Assembly (NCBI GenBank): GCA_965276765.1 | Contig: OZ255627.1 | Location: 2,480,001-2,544,000, forward strand | Origin: G965276765 sp965276765 | Lineage (GTDB): Bacteria > Actinomycetota > Acidimicrobiia > Acidimicrobiales > Palsa-688 | Length of the DNA: 64,000 nt | Reading direction: 5' to 3' | Shown here: piece by piece, positions 8,539 through 16,679 of the stretch | Position numbering within the stretch: position 1 is the first letter of the stretch | Layout of the letters: each line of letters begins with the position of its first letter | Notes under the pieces: model-generated | What the model saw: the letters and a program-made list of their open reading frames with translations, nothing else | What the model was told of the DNA's origin: nothing | Database searches by the model: none | Program-made: the position numbers and the translations under genes

Positions 8539-9744
8539 TCAGATGACACCGGCGGCGTGAAGCTCGGCTAGCTCGTCGGCGGCCAAGTGCAACAGCTCCG
8601 TGAGGACCTTGTCGGTATCCGCGCCGAGCGCCGGCCCAAGGTGGCGAATCTGACCGGGCGTCTCGGAGAGCTTGGGGAGCGGCGCCACCATCGCCACGTC
8701 CCCGTGATCGTCGTCATGGCAACGCACGTACGTGGCTCGCTCCCGGTAGTGGGGGTCGTCCGCGATGTCAGCGATGCTCATCACGATCGAGGCCGGTACG
8801 CCGGCGTCGTTGAGGAGGGCGACGACCTCGGCTGCGGGATAATGGCCAACCCATTGACCGATGACCTCGTAGAGCTCCGCTTGGTGCGCAATGCGCTCGG
8901 TGTGATCGGCGAACCGTGGATCCTCGCCGACATCAGCCCGGTCCATAGCCGAGCACAAGCGAGCGAACAAGGGCTCGGTACCGGCATGGATCGACACCCG
9001 TCGCCCGTCCGCAGCATCGAAGTCACTGGCCGGAACCACAAACGGATTGCTATTGCCAGCTCGCTCCCGGATGTGACCGAGCGCGCTGTATGCGAGCAAG
9101 GAGGCCTCGGACGCCCGGAACCCGGCTTCGTAGAGGGCGAGATCCACGATCTGGCCACCGCCGCCGTGGAGGTCCCGGTGGTACAGGCAGGTAATCGCGG
9201 CGAACGCAGCCATGTAGGCCGCGCAGTAGTCAATGATGGCATAGCCGCTTCGTACGGGCGCCCGCCCTTGCTCACCGGTGACATAGGTCAGGCCGGAGAA
9301 GGCGCTCGCTATGCGATCGAACGCACCCCGATCGCGGTAGGGACCGGTCAGCCCGTACCCCGTCAAGCAGACGATGATGCCGTCCGGGTGCAACTCGTGC
9401 AGCGTGTCCGGGCTCAGCCCCCACTTCTCGAGGGTGGGAGGACGAAAGTTGGTCACGACGACGTCGAAGTGCGGGATCAGATCCCTGGCCAGTTGCTGGC
9501 CGCGCTCGGTGCGCAGGTCGATCGTTACCGACTTCTTGTTGCGCCCCTCTTGGAGCCACTGAAGCGACCTCTGGCCCGCAGTGGCGCCAGGCCCTCGGCG
9601 CGTGAAGTCACCCTGTCCCGGCTCTTCGATCTTGACGACCTCGGCGCCGAAGTCGCCCAGCATCGTCGCAGCGACGGGCGCCGCGAGAACGGTCGCCATG
9701 TCGAGCACTCGACGACCGGCCAGCGGCAGTTCACCTTGTTGCAC
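8539..9744 (-). CDS. CaiB/BaiF-type CoA-transferase (family III)
   Basis: The 401-residue protein moves CoA between carboxylates through an aspartyl intermediate. The start GTG 9744 gives LPLAGRRVLDMATVLAAP, the typical family N-terminus. The expected active Asp is D172 in SGYAIIDYCAAY. The ending AALGADTDKVL is also typical. It lies 45 bp upstream of the binding-protein start on the same strand, so it is probably the first gene of the transporter operon, under the divergent TetR regulator. The combination suggests uptake and CoA activation of one carboxylate-bearing compound; that compound is not identifiable. Confidence 0.88.
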   Translation of the reverse strand: MQQGELPLAGRRVLDMATVLAAPVAATMLGDFGAEVVKIEEPGQGDFTRRGPGATAGQRSLQWLQEGRNKKSVTIDLRTERGQQLARDLIPHFDVVVTNFRPPTLEKWGLSPDTLHELHPDGIIVCLTGYGLTGPYRDRGAFDRIASAFSGLTYVTGEQGRAPVRSGYAIIDYCAAYMAAFAAITCLYHRDLHGGGGQIVDLALYEAGFRASEASLLAYSALGHIRERAGNSNPFVVPASDFDAADGRRVSIHAGTEPLFARLCSAMDRADVGEDPRFADHTERIAHQAELYEVIGQWVGHYPAAEVVALLNDAGVPASIVMSIADIADDPHYRERATYVRCHDDDHGDVAMVAPLPKLSETPGQIRHLGPALGADTDKVLTELLHLAADELAELHAAGVI

Positions 9745-9764
9745 AGGCCCCCCGAGATAGCACG

Positions 9765-9786
9765 AAACGTTAGTAACGGAACGTTT
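9765..9786. promoter_or_regulatory. Inverted repeat, probable TetR operator
   Basis: AAACGTT (9765-9771) and AACGTTT (9780-9786) form a perfect 7-bp inverted repeat with an 8-bp centre. It lies 20 bp upstream of the CoA-transferase start and 86 bp before the divergent TetR gene. Size and place fit a TetR-family operator controlling both genes. Inferred from sequence only. Confidence 0.55.
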
Positions 9787-9822
9787 GGATCGGTGTTAGC
9801 TTGGTACACTCGGGCTAGGTTG

Positions 9823-9856
9823 TCAACTCCCATCCACCGTCAACTTCCATCCACCG
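9823..9856. repeat. Tandem 17-bp direct repeat before the TetR gene
   Basis: TCAACTCCCATCCACCG is followed immediately by TCAACTTCCATCCACCG (one mismatch). It lies 16 bp before the GTG of the TetR gene, where it would be in the 5' leader or promoter. It could be a second regulator site or a replication-slippage duplication. Confidence 0.6.
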
Positions 9857-9871
9857 AGCACGGAGACCTGC

Positions 9872-10486
9872 GTGAGCGCGGCCCGCACCACCCCAGCACC
9901 CACCCGGCGCTCTCGCGGCACCCGGAAGAACACTGAAGAAGAGCTTGCGGCGGCAGCACTTCGCCTGCTCGAGCGCGATCGCGTGCTGTCGGGGATCAAT
10001 CTCCGTGAGGTCGCCGCCGAGGCCGGAGTTAACCACGGGCAGATCTACCAGTACTTCGGCACGCGCCAAGCGCTGCTACGGGGCGCCATCACCGATCTGC
10101 TCTCCCGCAGTTACCCGATCCGGGCCCGTCACTGGCAGCTGCCCTACGCCGAGCGGAAGAAAGCGATGTGGCAGTGGGCGCTCAGGCACTCCGACGTGTT
10201 GAAGCTCCACGCCCTGCTGGCGCTCGACGACGAGGAGGTCGACATCTTCCCGGATCTCGACCTGACACGCGCCGCTCTCGAGCGCGACCAGGCCAGTGGC
10301 GCCCTGGCCGCCGACGCAGACGCTGTCGTGATCCACGCCCTCACCAGCATCGTCTATCTCGGCTATGCCATCTTCCGGACCGCCATCGCCAAGAAGCTGG
10401 AGATCGGCGTCACGGAGCTCGATCGTCGCGCCGAGAGAGTGTACGAACTGATGCTCAAAGGCGTGAGCGAGGACCCTGGCTCCTGA
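9872..10486 (+). CDS. TetR-family transcriptional regulator
   Basis: This 204-residue protein has the TetR helix-turn-helix near residues 25-68: INLREVAAEAGVNHGQIYQYF, with the conserved Y-F after the recognition helix, then TRQALLRGAI. The C-terminal helical ligand domain has no recognised subfamily. The GTG start is preceded by CGGAG. Its position back-to-back with the CoA-transferase/ABC transporter operon and the inverted repeat between them suggest it represses both itself and that operon. Confidence 0.88.
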   Translation: MSAARTTPAPTRRSRGTRKNTEEELAAAALRLLERDRVLSGINLREVAAEAGVNHGQIYQYFGTRQALLRGAITDLLSRSYPIRARHWQLPYAERKKAMWQWALRHSDVLKLHALLALDDEEVDIFPDLDLTRAALERDQASGALAADADAVVIHALTSIVYLGYAIFRTAIAKKLEIGVTELDRRAERVYELMLKGVSEDPGS

Positions 10487-10503
10487 GGTCGCCTCTGGCG
10501 ACC
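10487..10503 (+). terminator. Short hairpin directly after the TetR stop codon
   Basis: GGTCGCC-TCT-GGCGACC is a perfect 7-bp stem starting at the base after the TGA. There is no T-run, so it is at best a weak intrinsic terminator or an mRNA 3'-end stabiliser. Confidence 0.4.
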
Positions 10504-10612
10504 CCGACAGAGCAAAGAGCTGGCGAGCGGACGGCGCGCGCCATGCAGGCCTCGACGTCCCGGTAGAAGACTGAACCGGCCTGGGTTTGTTGGAGATTCG
10601 CGCGCTTTGGTT

Positions 10613-10634
10613 CTCGGGCAGCGGTCTGCCCGAG
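10613..10634. repeat. 9-bp inverted repeat at the end of the integrase homology
   Basis: CTCGGGCAG-CGGT-CTGCCCGAG is a perfect stem with a 4-base loop. It sits just beyond the point where integrase similarity stops. It may mark a recombination or deletion border, or be a terminator without T-run. Confidence 0.5.
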
Positions 10635-10645
10635 CATGATTGTGA

Positions 10646-11417
10646 AACGCCGGCGTCGAGGGCGGCCATAATGAACGCAGCCCTGAGCATGTGCGGGTGC
10701 ACCTGCCCGATCCCGGCTCACTCGCCGATGGTGCGCACCCAGCGATGGGCGGTACGCCGGTCGAGGCGCTGACCGTCATGGCGCAACAGGATGGGACCGT
10801 CTCGCCGTTCACCGACAGCGAGGTCGAGGGTTCGGGCGGTACGAGGCACCAGAGGAATGAGGGCAGGCTTGGTTCCCTTGCCTACGATCCGCAGCACCCG
10901 ATGGCCTCGCTCGAAGGCCATGTCCTCGATGTTGGTGTCGCAGGCCTCGCTGACACGCAGGCCATTCAACCCGAGGAACACCGCCAGAGCGGCGTGGGCA
11001 TGGTCAAAGCGCTCGGCGGCGAACAGGAACTGACCCAGCTCGCCTCGGTCCAGCCCCCGCCGCTCGGAGGGATGCACGGTGGGGCGGCGGACATACTGGG
11101 CCGGGTTGGAGCCGATCCGGCCGTCGATGTGAGCGATGCGGTAGTAACCGCACGCTGTGGATAGGCGGCGGTCGATCGTCGATGCCGCTAGGCCGCGTTC
11201 CTCCATCGAACTGCGATACAGCTCCAGATCAGCCCGGGTCGCTTCGAGCACAGCCAGGTCACGATCGGCAACCATGGAACAGGTTGCGAAGGTCGTGGCG
11301 GTAAGCGTCGAGGGTTCACCCGCTGTAGCGGGCCAGAAAAGCGATAGCTGCCAGTTCGGCCGGATCGAGGGTGAGCTCCGCCCCTGGCCGCTCGATGGTC
11401 GTGGTGATGGTGGTCGT
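10646..11417 (-). pseudogene. Tyrosine recombinase/integrase, multiply inactivated
   Basis: A recombinase can be rebuilt by crossing lesions. A strong AAGGAGG (11425-11431) is followed seven bases later by ACG (11415-11417) where ATG is expected. The N-domain is stopped by TGA at 11316-11318 (RYSG-stop-TLDAYRHDL, where CGA would give Arg). After LRNLF about two bases are missing before VADRDLAVLEATRADL. The catalytic domain is clear: GLNGLRVSEACDT with the first Arg. Another TGA at 10718-10720 precedes VHPHMLRAAF (His-x-x-Arg box). After DAGV homology ends, so the segment with the last His and nucleophilic Tyr is gone. The gene is dead by five independent changes. Confidence 0.8.
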
Positions 11418-11486
11418 TGGAGTTCCTCCTTCTGGTGAGGAACCCAGCCGAGCCGCGGCCGCCCGTCACTGCCGTCGCAGACCATG

Positions 11487-11508
11487 ACCATATGGTGTAC
11501 CATATGGT
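11487..11508. promoter_or_regulatory. Double ACCATATGGT palindrome, probable toxin-antitoxin operator
   Basis: Two perfect copies of the palindrome ACCATATGGT (11487-11496 and 11499-11508) are spaced by GT and overlap the antitoxin start region. The 12-bp spacing places the two sites nearly one helical turn apart, as expected for cooperative binding by dimers of a ribbon-helix-helix antitoxin. Autoregulation is inferred. Confidence 0.7.
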
Positions 11509-11509
11509 G

Positions 11510-11755
11510 ATGGGACGGAAGGAAGTGCTCGTACAACTCGACGACGACCTCATCGACCGCCTCGACCGACTCGCCGACAAGCAAGGAACCAGCCGCTCAG
11601 AGCTACTGCGACGCGGGGCCGCTGCGGTCCTCGAAGCCGCCGAGCACGCTGAAGCAGACCGGGCCCTGCAGGCGGCTTACCGGAGGCTGCCACAGGATCC
11701 GGCCATTGTCTCCGCCGCATCGCGACTCGCGTCACTGGCCGCCCCCGAGTGGTAG
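11510..11755 (+). CDS. Ribbon-helix-helix antitoxin of a MazF-type pair
   Basis: An 81-residue protein: VLVQLDDDLIDRLDRLADKQG then TSRSELLRRGAAAVLE is a classic ribbon-helix-helix, with the DNA-contacting strand at the N-terminus. The acidic/alanine-rich C-terminal tail would wrap the toxin. ATG 11510 and ATG 11504 are both possible; both lie at the operator and no good ribosome binding site separates them. The last seven bases overlap the toxin gene, which supports co-translation. Confidence 0.85.
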   Translation: MGRKEVLVQLDDDLIDRLDRLADKQGTSRSELLRRGAAAVLEAAEHAEADRALQAAYRRLPQDPAIVSAASRLASLAAPEW

Positions 11756-12072
11756 ACCGCGGCGACATCATATGGGCCGACCTGGGACCACCCGGCGGCA
11801 GGCGGCCCGTCTGCGTCCTCACCCGAGACGCCGCGATCGCCGTCCTCACCGCGATCACGTGCGCGCCGATCACACGAACCATCCGTGGTATCCGTTCGGA
11901 GGTTGAAGTCGGGCCCGCACCGGGCCTTCCCGATCAGAGCGTCATCAGCTGCGACAACCTGATCGCCATTCCCACCACGCTCCTCGACCCAGAACCCGTT
12001 GGTTATCTCGACCTCAACACCCGGGTCAGGCTCGACCAAGCGCTGCGCTACGCCCTCGACATTCAATACTGA
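11749..12072 (+). CDS. MazF/PemK-family endoribonuclease toxin
   Basis: A 107-residue protein starting at GTG 11749. It opens VDRGDIIWADLGPPGGRRPVCV with the family's RGDI-W and G...RPV motifs, and has ITCAPITRTIRG and SVISCDNL in the core. The expected active sites are Arg in the RPV loop and Thr/Ser in the ITxxIR segment. MazF toxins cut mRNA at short motifs; the target here is unknown. Length and partner overlap fit an intact pair. Confidence 0.88.
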   Translation: MVDRGDIIWADLGPPGGRRPVCVLTRDAAIAVLTAITCAPITRTIRGIRSEVEVGPAPGLPDQSVISCDNLIAIPTTLLDPEPVGYLDLNTRVRLDQALRYALDIQY

Positions 12073-12457
12073 GCTGATACCCGGCGATCAGGGGTCACCG
12101 GCCGGCTGGTGATAGGAGCCGCTCGTTGCGCTTGGTCTGGGGCACATTCGTGGCGCCGGCTGAGGGTCCTGGATGCTGCGGCGCAGCCGACTTGGTGGGA
12201 GTGGCCGAGCGATACAACCGTCGATGGCCTTCGCCGGCGGACTGAGCCGGGGGTTACTCTCTCGAACTCGGGGGCGCTGCCTGCCCGGCCGGCGGTCCCG
12301 CATGCCACACCGGATCAGTCGAAGTTATCCACGATGCGCTGCTTCAGGTCGGCGACCGCGACCGCCGGGAAAATCAACCTTCTGGGTCGGGGCGGCGCGC
12401 GAGGATGTACCTCGTTTCGGGACGAATCCGTGGACGCCAAGATAGGAGAGTGTGTAG
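12073..12457. other. About 385 bp with no supportable gene
   Basis: Several short frames are open on both strands but none has a recognisable domain. I looked for a tRNA 3' end (attachment site for the dead integrase) around GAGTTCGAGAG on the minus strand near 12255-12265, but could not build a cloverleaf. The last 15 bases hold the ribosome binding site of the next gene. Confidence 0.45.
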
Positions 12458-12832
12458 GTGATTAAGAGGCTCCAGGCGGTGGCGCTGGACTGCGCAGACC
12501 CGGTGCGGCTCGCCGAGTTCTACGCCGAACTCCTCGGCGGTCGGGTGGTCATGGAGCCGGACGAGCCGGACTGGGTGGAGGTGGTTGGGTTCGAAGGGAC
12601 GCCGCTCGCCTTCCAGCGAGTAGACGGCTATCGGCCGCCGAGCTGGCCTGGGCTGGAGCACCCGCAGCAGGTCCACCTCGACTTCGACGTGGACGACATC
12701 GAAGCGGACGAAAAAAGGGTGCTCGAGCTTGGCGCAACCGTGCTCGAGCGCACCGACCAGCTGCGCCAGGATGCCAACTGGCGGGTCTACGCCGACCCGG
12801 TCGGGCATCCATTCTGCCTCTGTCTCCACTGA
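12458..12832 (+). CDS. VOC-superfamily (glyoxalase/bleomycin-resistance-like) protein
   Basis: A 124-residue protein from GTG 12458 with AGGAG upstream. Two beta-alpha-beta-beta-beta modules are visible: LQAVALDCADPVRLAEFYAE and VHLDFDVDDIEADEKRVLEL, then WRVYADPVGHPFCLCLH at the end. The conserved His/Glu positions fit a metal-binding or former metal-binding VOC fold (glyoxalase_6-like). No partner gene specifies the substrate. Confidence 0.85.
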   Translation: MIKRLQAVALDCADPVRLAEFYAELLGGRVVMEPDEPDWVEVVGFEGTPLAFQRVDGYRPPSWPGLEHPQQVHLDFDVDDIEADEKRVLELGATVLERTDQLRQDANWRVYADPVGHPFCLCLH

Positions 12833-13079
12833 CGGCGGCGCCCGCCCAACCGGCGTTCAGGGGCAGGTGCGAGTTGCCGCTCGGCGTGCACGTTCTGGGA
12901 CAGACTGTCGGTCCCGGCGACACGCCCGAGCGGTCGTTCGAGCGGTAGCTGCGTGCCGAGGACGCCCCGTGGTCGTTCGCACTGAGACTACAGGTCCGGC
13001 CATAAGCCCTCCCGCAGATACGCCCCGTCTTGGGCGCCCTAGCGACTCAGACCTTTCTGGGGTGTAGCGGTCGTTTCAT

Positions 13080-13215
13080 ACCCCCGGCGCACCATCGGCT
13101 TCTAGCCGTATCATCGGCGCAGCTGGTCGACGCCGGTCTGCTCACCCGCGAACAGTGCGGACGCTGGTCGTACTACCAAGTCGTCGGCGGTGCCTTGGAG
13201 GCTACTGCCGTCGCG
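13080..13215 (+). pseudogene. Fragment of an ArsR-type helix-turn-helix regulator
   Basis: The stretch AQLVDAGLLTREQCGRW then SYYQVVGGALEATAVAI matches the recognition helix and wing of ArsR-family regulators (pattern HL..L..AGL+..E+.G+W.YY). The N-terminal half is lost: the preceding bases contain HH-like codons in another frame and a stop. No metal or thiol motif survives. Confidence 0.5.
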
Positions 13216-13352
13216 ATCACTCGTTCGGCGGCGTACACCCGACTCTCCCAGTTGGGGCAAACTTCTTGCGGGCACAGCCGAGGGGTCGCGCCTCGATGGG
13301 ACCTTCGTCACGGGGGAGCGGATCGGCTAGCGGCCGACCTCACAAAGGGCAG

Positions 13353-13445
13353 CTATCTGCCCCGTCGGCTCCTCGGCGCGACCATCGTCGTGATGCAGAA
13401 CGGATGCCCGGCCGGGTCCAGCAGCAGCCGCCAACAGGGGCTGGA
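13353..13445 (-). pseudogene. C-terminal fragment of a second VOC protein
   Basis: The minus strand reads CWRLLLDPAGHPFCITTM, the closing motif of VOC/glyoxalase-like proteins (compare VYADPVGHPFCLCLH in the intact gene at 12458), to TAG at 13353. Upstream the similarity ends abruptly. It lies beside an ArsR-like remnant, a pairing common in small SRPBCC/VOC operons. Confidence 0.5.
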
Positions 13446-13610
13446 GAGAGGTGTGACGGGCCTGATATCGAATTGTGACCCTCGAGGGACGGCGGAGGTC
13501 TCGACGGCCGGGCCGTGGGCTGGCCACGGGCTGTCGGGAATGTCAAGCTGTTTTGGCCCCGGGGTGCTCGTTTGGTGTGGCTCCAGGGGGCTGGCACGTA
13601 GGGTTGGCGA

Positions 13611-14008
13611 ATGCCGGTGCCTCCGGGGCAGGTCGTGGTGCAGTTGCGGGTCACGCTGGAGGACATCCGGCCGGTGATCTGGCGGCGGTTGTTGGTGCCG
13701 GGCGGGGTGCGCCTGCCCCGGTTCCATCGGATGTTGCAGGTGGCGATGGGCTGGACTGACTCGCATCTGCATCAGTTCGGGATCGGTGAGCGGCTGTGGG
13801 GGATGCAGTTCGAGGACCACCCTGGTGACGAGATGGACGAGGAGACGGTGACGGTGACCGGGGCGATCAGCGGGGTCCGCCGGTTCTTCTATGACTATGA
13901 CTTCGGTGATGGCTGGTCGCACGAGGTGGTCGTGGAGGACGTCGCCCGCCTGGATCGGGGCTTGAAGCACGCAGTGTGCCTGGACGGGCAGCGGGCGTGT
14001 CCGCCCGA
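13611..14008 (+). pseudogene. pRiA4b ORF-3-like protein, N-terminal part (interrupted)
   Basis: From ATG 13611 the frame encodes VVQLRVTLEDIRPVIWRRLLV and FHRMLQVAMGWTDSHLHQF, then FFYDYDFGDGWSHEVVVE. These are the hallmarks of the plasmid pRiA4b ORF-3-like family (PF07929). The protein reaches ACPP and then enters an IS21-type element. The remaining C-terminus is at 16505-16676. Deleting the element plus one copy of the 6-bp duplication restores CCG CCC GAG GAT GTC GGC (P-P-E-D-V-G). Confidence 0.88.
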
Positions 14009-14079
14009 TGTTCGTGGCCAGTCTTCAGTCCTCGCTTTTGGCCACCAGAAGTCCCCGCCCCTCGCTGTGATGTTCAACC

Positions 14080-14853
14080 CTATGTGAGTTTAGGTACACC
14101 TCCTCGCCGACGGGCCTCCTTCAGGCGGAACGACTCGCCGGAAGTCGCCACCACGATGCCGTGGTGCAAGAGCCGGTCGAGCAGACTGACGGCGGTGTTG
14201 TGCTCGGGGAGGAAGCGACCCCAGTCCTCGAACGGCCAGTGTGAGGCGATGCCGAGGGACCGTCGCTCGTAGGCGGCGGACACGACGCGGAAGAACAGCT
14301 GGGCGCCGGTGTCGTCCATCGGGGCAAAGCCGATCTCGTCAACCAGGATGAGGTCGGCCTTCAAGAGTTGCTCGATCACGCGGCCGACGCTGTTGTCGGC
14401 CAGTCCCCGGTAGAGGGTCTCGACGAGCTCGGTGGCGGTGAAGTAGCGAACCCGCTTGCCGGTGTCGACGGCGTGGTGCCCGAGGGCGACCAGGAGATGG
14501 GACTTGCCGGTCCCGGCCGGTCCCACGAGACAAAGATTCTCCTTGGCCGCGATCCACTCGAGTGAGGAGAGGTAGTCGAACGTGGCGCGTGAGACCGACG
14601 AGGCATCGACGTCGAAGTCCTCGAGGGTCTTTCGCACCGGGAAGGCGGCGGTCGCCAGACGTCCCCGGGCGTTAGAGGCGTCGCGCGAGGCGATCTCGGC
14701 CTCGACCATGGTGCGCAGGAACTCCTCGGGCCGCCAGCGCTGGGTCTTGGCCACCACCAACAGCTCGGGACTCAGCCGGCGCATGGCGCCGAGCCGTAGG
14801 CGGCGCAGACCGGCCTCGAGATCGGCGGCGAGCGGCGGCGGAGTGGTGCTCAC
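14080..14853 (-). CDS. istB: IS21-type transposition helper ATPase (IstB)
   Basis: A 257-residue AAA+ protein that loads and directs the IstA transposase. Walker A is LVGPAGTGKSHLL and Walker B LILVDEIGFAP; the arginine-containing VVSAAYERRSLGIAS segment and final LLDRLLHHG region are family-standard. GTG 14853 overlaps the istA stop by four bases. Full length, no lesion. Confidence 0.93.
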   Translation of the reverse strand: MSTTPPPLAADLEAGLRRLRLGAMRRLSPELLVVAKTQRWRPEEFLRTMVEAEIASRDASNARGRLATAAFPVRKTLEDFDVDASSVSRATFDYLSSLEWIAAKENLCLVGPAGTGKSHLLVALGHHAVDTGKRVRYFTATELVETLYRGLADNSVGRVIEQLLKADLILVDEIGFAPMDDTGAQLFFRVVSAAYERRSLGIASHWPFEDWGRFLPEHNTAVSLLDRLLHHGIVVATSGESFRLKEARRRGGVPKLT

Positions 14854-16319
14854 GCCTCCTCACCCCCGATGGCGTAGTCGCTAAGTGAGCGGACCGCGAC
14901 GCTCGGCAAGTCGACGATGAGGGCGTCACCGGGCGCTCGCGGCCGCGGCACCCCGGTGCCCGCGGCGAGGATCGAACGCACGTCGTGGGCGCGGAACCGG
15001 CCGAAGGTGACGGCCCGCTCGACGGCCGCCATAACTGCCTCGGTGCCGTGGGCTGCGTCCATGGCACACAGCTCGACGAGGTCTGCGGCGAGGGTGGTCA
15101 CCCCTCTCGCCGCGGCCCCCTTGATGAAGGCCTCGGCGGCCGGGCCCATGGCGCAGAACGCCTTCTCGGCCGGGGTCCTGGGACGCACCGCCCGGGCCGG
15201 GGAGGGCCGGGGTCCGCCGTAGTGCTCGTCTAGGACAGCCGCCTCGCCAGGGGCGACGAGGTCGTGGCTGGCGATGATCTCGCCTAGGAACACGACGAGC
15301 ACCGTGCCGTCGGCCACCCGCAACTCGACCTGGCGTCCAATGTGGACGGTCGGCACCGAGTAGCGGGCCGAGCCGAAGCGCACACAGCTGAGCCGGTCGA
15401 CCTTGCGCCCGACGACCTTGCCGATGCGCGCCCGCAGCGACGGCAGGACCCCGAGCAACGGACGCTCGATCTTGAGGCGCTCGGCAGGGACCGCCGAGAT
15501 CTCCGTGTGCACTCGGGCGTTCACCTCGCTGCACCACGCGACGCCCTTGGCATTGGCCGTGGCGAGGTCCGAGACGCTGAGCTCTTCGGGGATCATGAGG
15601 TCGGACTTCACGTAACCCACCAACGCCTCGACGATCCCCTTCGACGCCGGGTCGGCCCCCTCGCAGAAATCGGGTCGCGTGCCGTAGTGGGTAACGAAGC
15701 GCACATAGGCCGGTGTCGGGATGACGAGTCCGGCGACGGTCCCACCCTTGAGACAGCCCATGCGATCGGTCAACAGGGTCTTTGGGACCCCGTCGATGGT
15801 CTCCATGCACTGGGCCAGCGCGGCCATGGTGGACTCGGCGCCCAGGTTGTCGGCGAAGCAGACGAAGCGGAACCGGCTCCAGGCCAACACGGCGCAGAAC
15901 ACGAACAGCGGTCCGATCTCCCCCCAGTCGAACACCAACATGTCGCCCGGCACCCACACCCCGGGCCGACGTCCCCGGTGCTGCTCGATCCGCCATGTGG
16001 CCTTGGCCTCAGCGACCGCCCGGCGCAGGTTGCGCGCCGAACCCTCGTATCCAGCGGCCCGCACCACCGGCAAGAGCCGCTTGGCCGAGATGCGACCCTC
16101 GGTGCGCTCAACCCGCTTGGCGATGATGGCGGTCACGTCGTCGTAGTTGTGCTCGACCACCCCTCCACCATCGACGTTGGCTGACTCCGACGACCTGGCC
16201 GCCATCACGGCGCGCTTGACGGTCTTGGGGGTGGTGCCGCAGATCTCCGCTGCGGCTCGGTAGGTGCCCACCTCTTGGTAGGCGGCATGCATGTCCATGT
16301 GTTCCCTCGCTGATTTCAT
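14850..16319 (-). CDS. istA: IS21-type DDE transposase (IstA)
   Basis: From ATG 16319 (GAAGGGACACCT upstream) a 489-residue transposase is encoded. It has an N-terminal helix-turn-helix (EVGTYRAAAEICGTTPKTVKR), then a retroviral-integrase-like core with acidic residues in LVFDWGEIGPL, TLLTDRMG and KGIVEALVGYVK. A C-terminal beta-barrel segment (CVRFGSARYSVP) follows. An in-frame ATG 45 bases upstream exists but has no better start signal. Confidence 0.92.
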   Translation of the reverse strand: MKSAREHMDMHAAYQEVGTYRAAAEICGTTPKTVKRAVMAARSSESANVDGGGVVEHNYDDVTAIIAKRVERTEGRISAKRLLPVVRAAGYEGSARNLRRAVAEAKATWRIEQHRGRRPGVWVPGDMLVFDWGEIGPLFVFCAVLAWSRFRFVCFADNLGAESTMAALAQCMETIDGVPKTLLTDRMGCLKGGTVAGLVIPTPAYVRFVTHYGTRPDFCEGADPASKGIVEALVGYVKSDLMIPEELSVSDLATANAKGVAWCSEVNARVHTEISAVPAERLKIERPLLGVLPSLRARIGKVVGRKVDRLSCVRFGSARYSVPTVHIGRQVELRVADGTVLVVFLGEIIASHDLVAPGEAAVLDEHYGGPRPSPARAVRPRTPAEKAFCAMGPAAEAFIKGAAARGVTTLAADLVELCAMDAAHGTEAVMAAVERAVTFGRFRAHDVRSILAAGTGVPRPRAPGDALIVDLPSVAVRSLSDYAIGGEEA

Positions 16320-16504
16320 AGAGGTGTCCCTTCGGTCGGCACGGCGGTTGGCTTGCACCGCCACCGTGACCGGCCGGGGAGACCCTCAGGTGGATGTTCC
16401 GGCGAGGGGTGAGGACTTCTGGTGGCCAAAACCGGGGACCACCGGCGGCCACCATCGGAGACCTCTCATGGCCAAAACCGGGGACTTTTCCGTGGCCACG
16501 GACA

Positions 16505-16676
16505 GCCCGAGGATGTCGGCGGCCCGCGGGACTATGGCGAGCTGCTGGGGGTGCTGGCCGATCCGTCGCACGAGGACTTCGAGCACTACATGGGCTGGAC
16601 CGGCGGCGGGTTCGACCCCGAGGACTTCTCGCTGGCAGCGGCCAATGTGGCGCTGCAACGGTTCGTGACCCCGTGA
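16505..16676 (+). pseudogene. pRiA4b ORF-3-like protein, C-terminal part
   Basis: Directly after the IS21 element the plus strand reads PEDVGGPRDYGELLGVL, then DPSHEDFEHYMGWTGGGFDP, ending VALQRFVTP-stop at 16676. PPEDVGG..GY..L is the conserved C-terminal motif of this family. It continues the frame of 13611-14008 exactly. Confidence 0.88.
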
Positions 16677-16679
16677 GGT

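Larger units (their letters stand above)
14009..16504 (-). mobile_element. IS21-family element with 6-bp target duplication
   Basis: The 2496-bp element has ends TGTTCGTGGCCA (left) and TGTCCGTGGCCA (right, read inward), beginning TG and ending CA as IS21 elements do. The target duplication GCCCGA is present at 14003-14008 and 16505-16510. Near both ends there are further copies of a TTTTGGCCACCAGAAG or GGCCAAAACCGGGGAC motif, the multiple transposase-binding repeats expected for IS21. It carries istA and istB in GTGA overlap, both intact, so the copy may still move. Confidence 0.92.

Noticed and set aside
12240..12310. tRNA gene or attachment site near GAGTTCGAGAG
   Set aside because: No cloverleaf can be formed: acceptor and anticodon stems do not pair.
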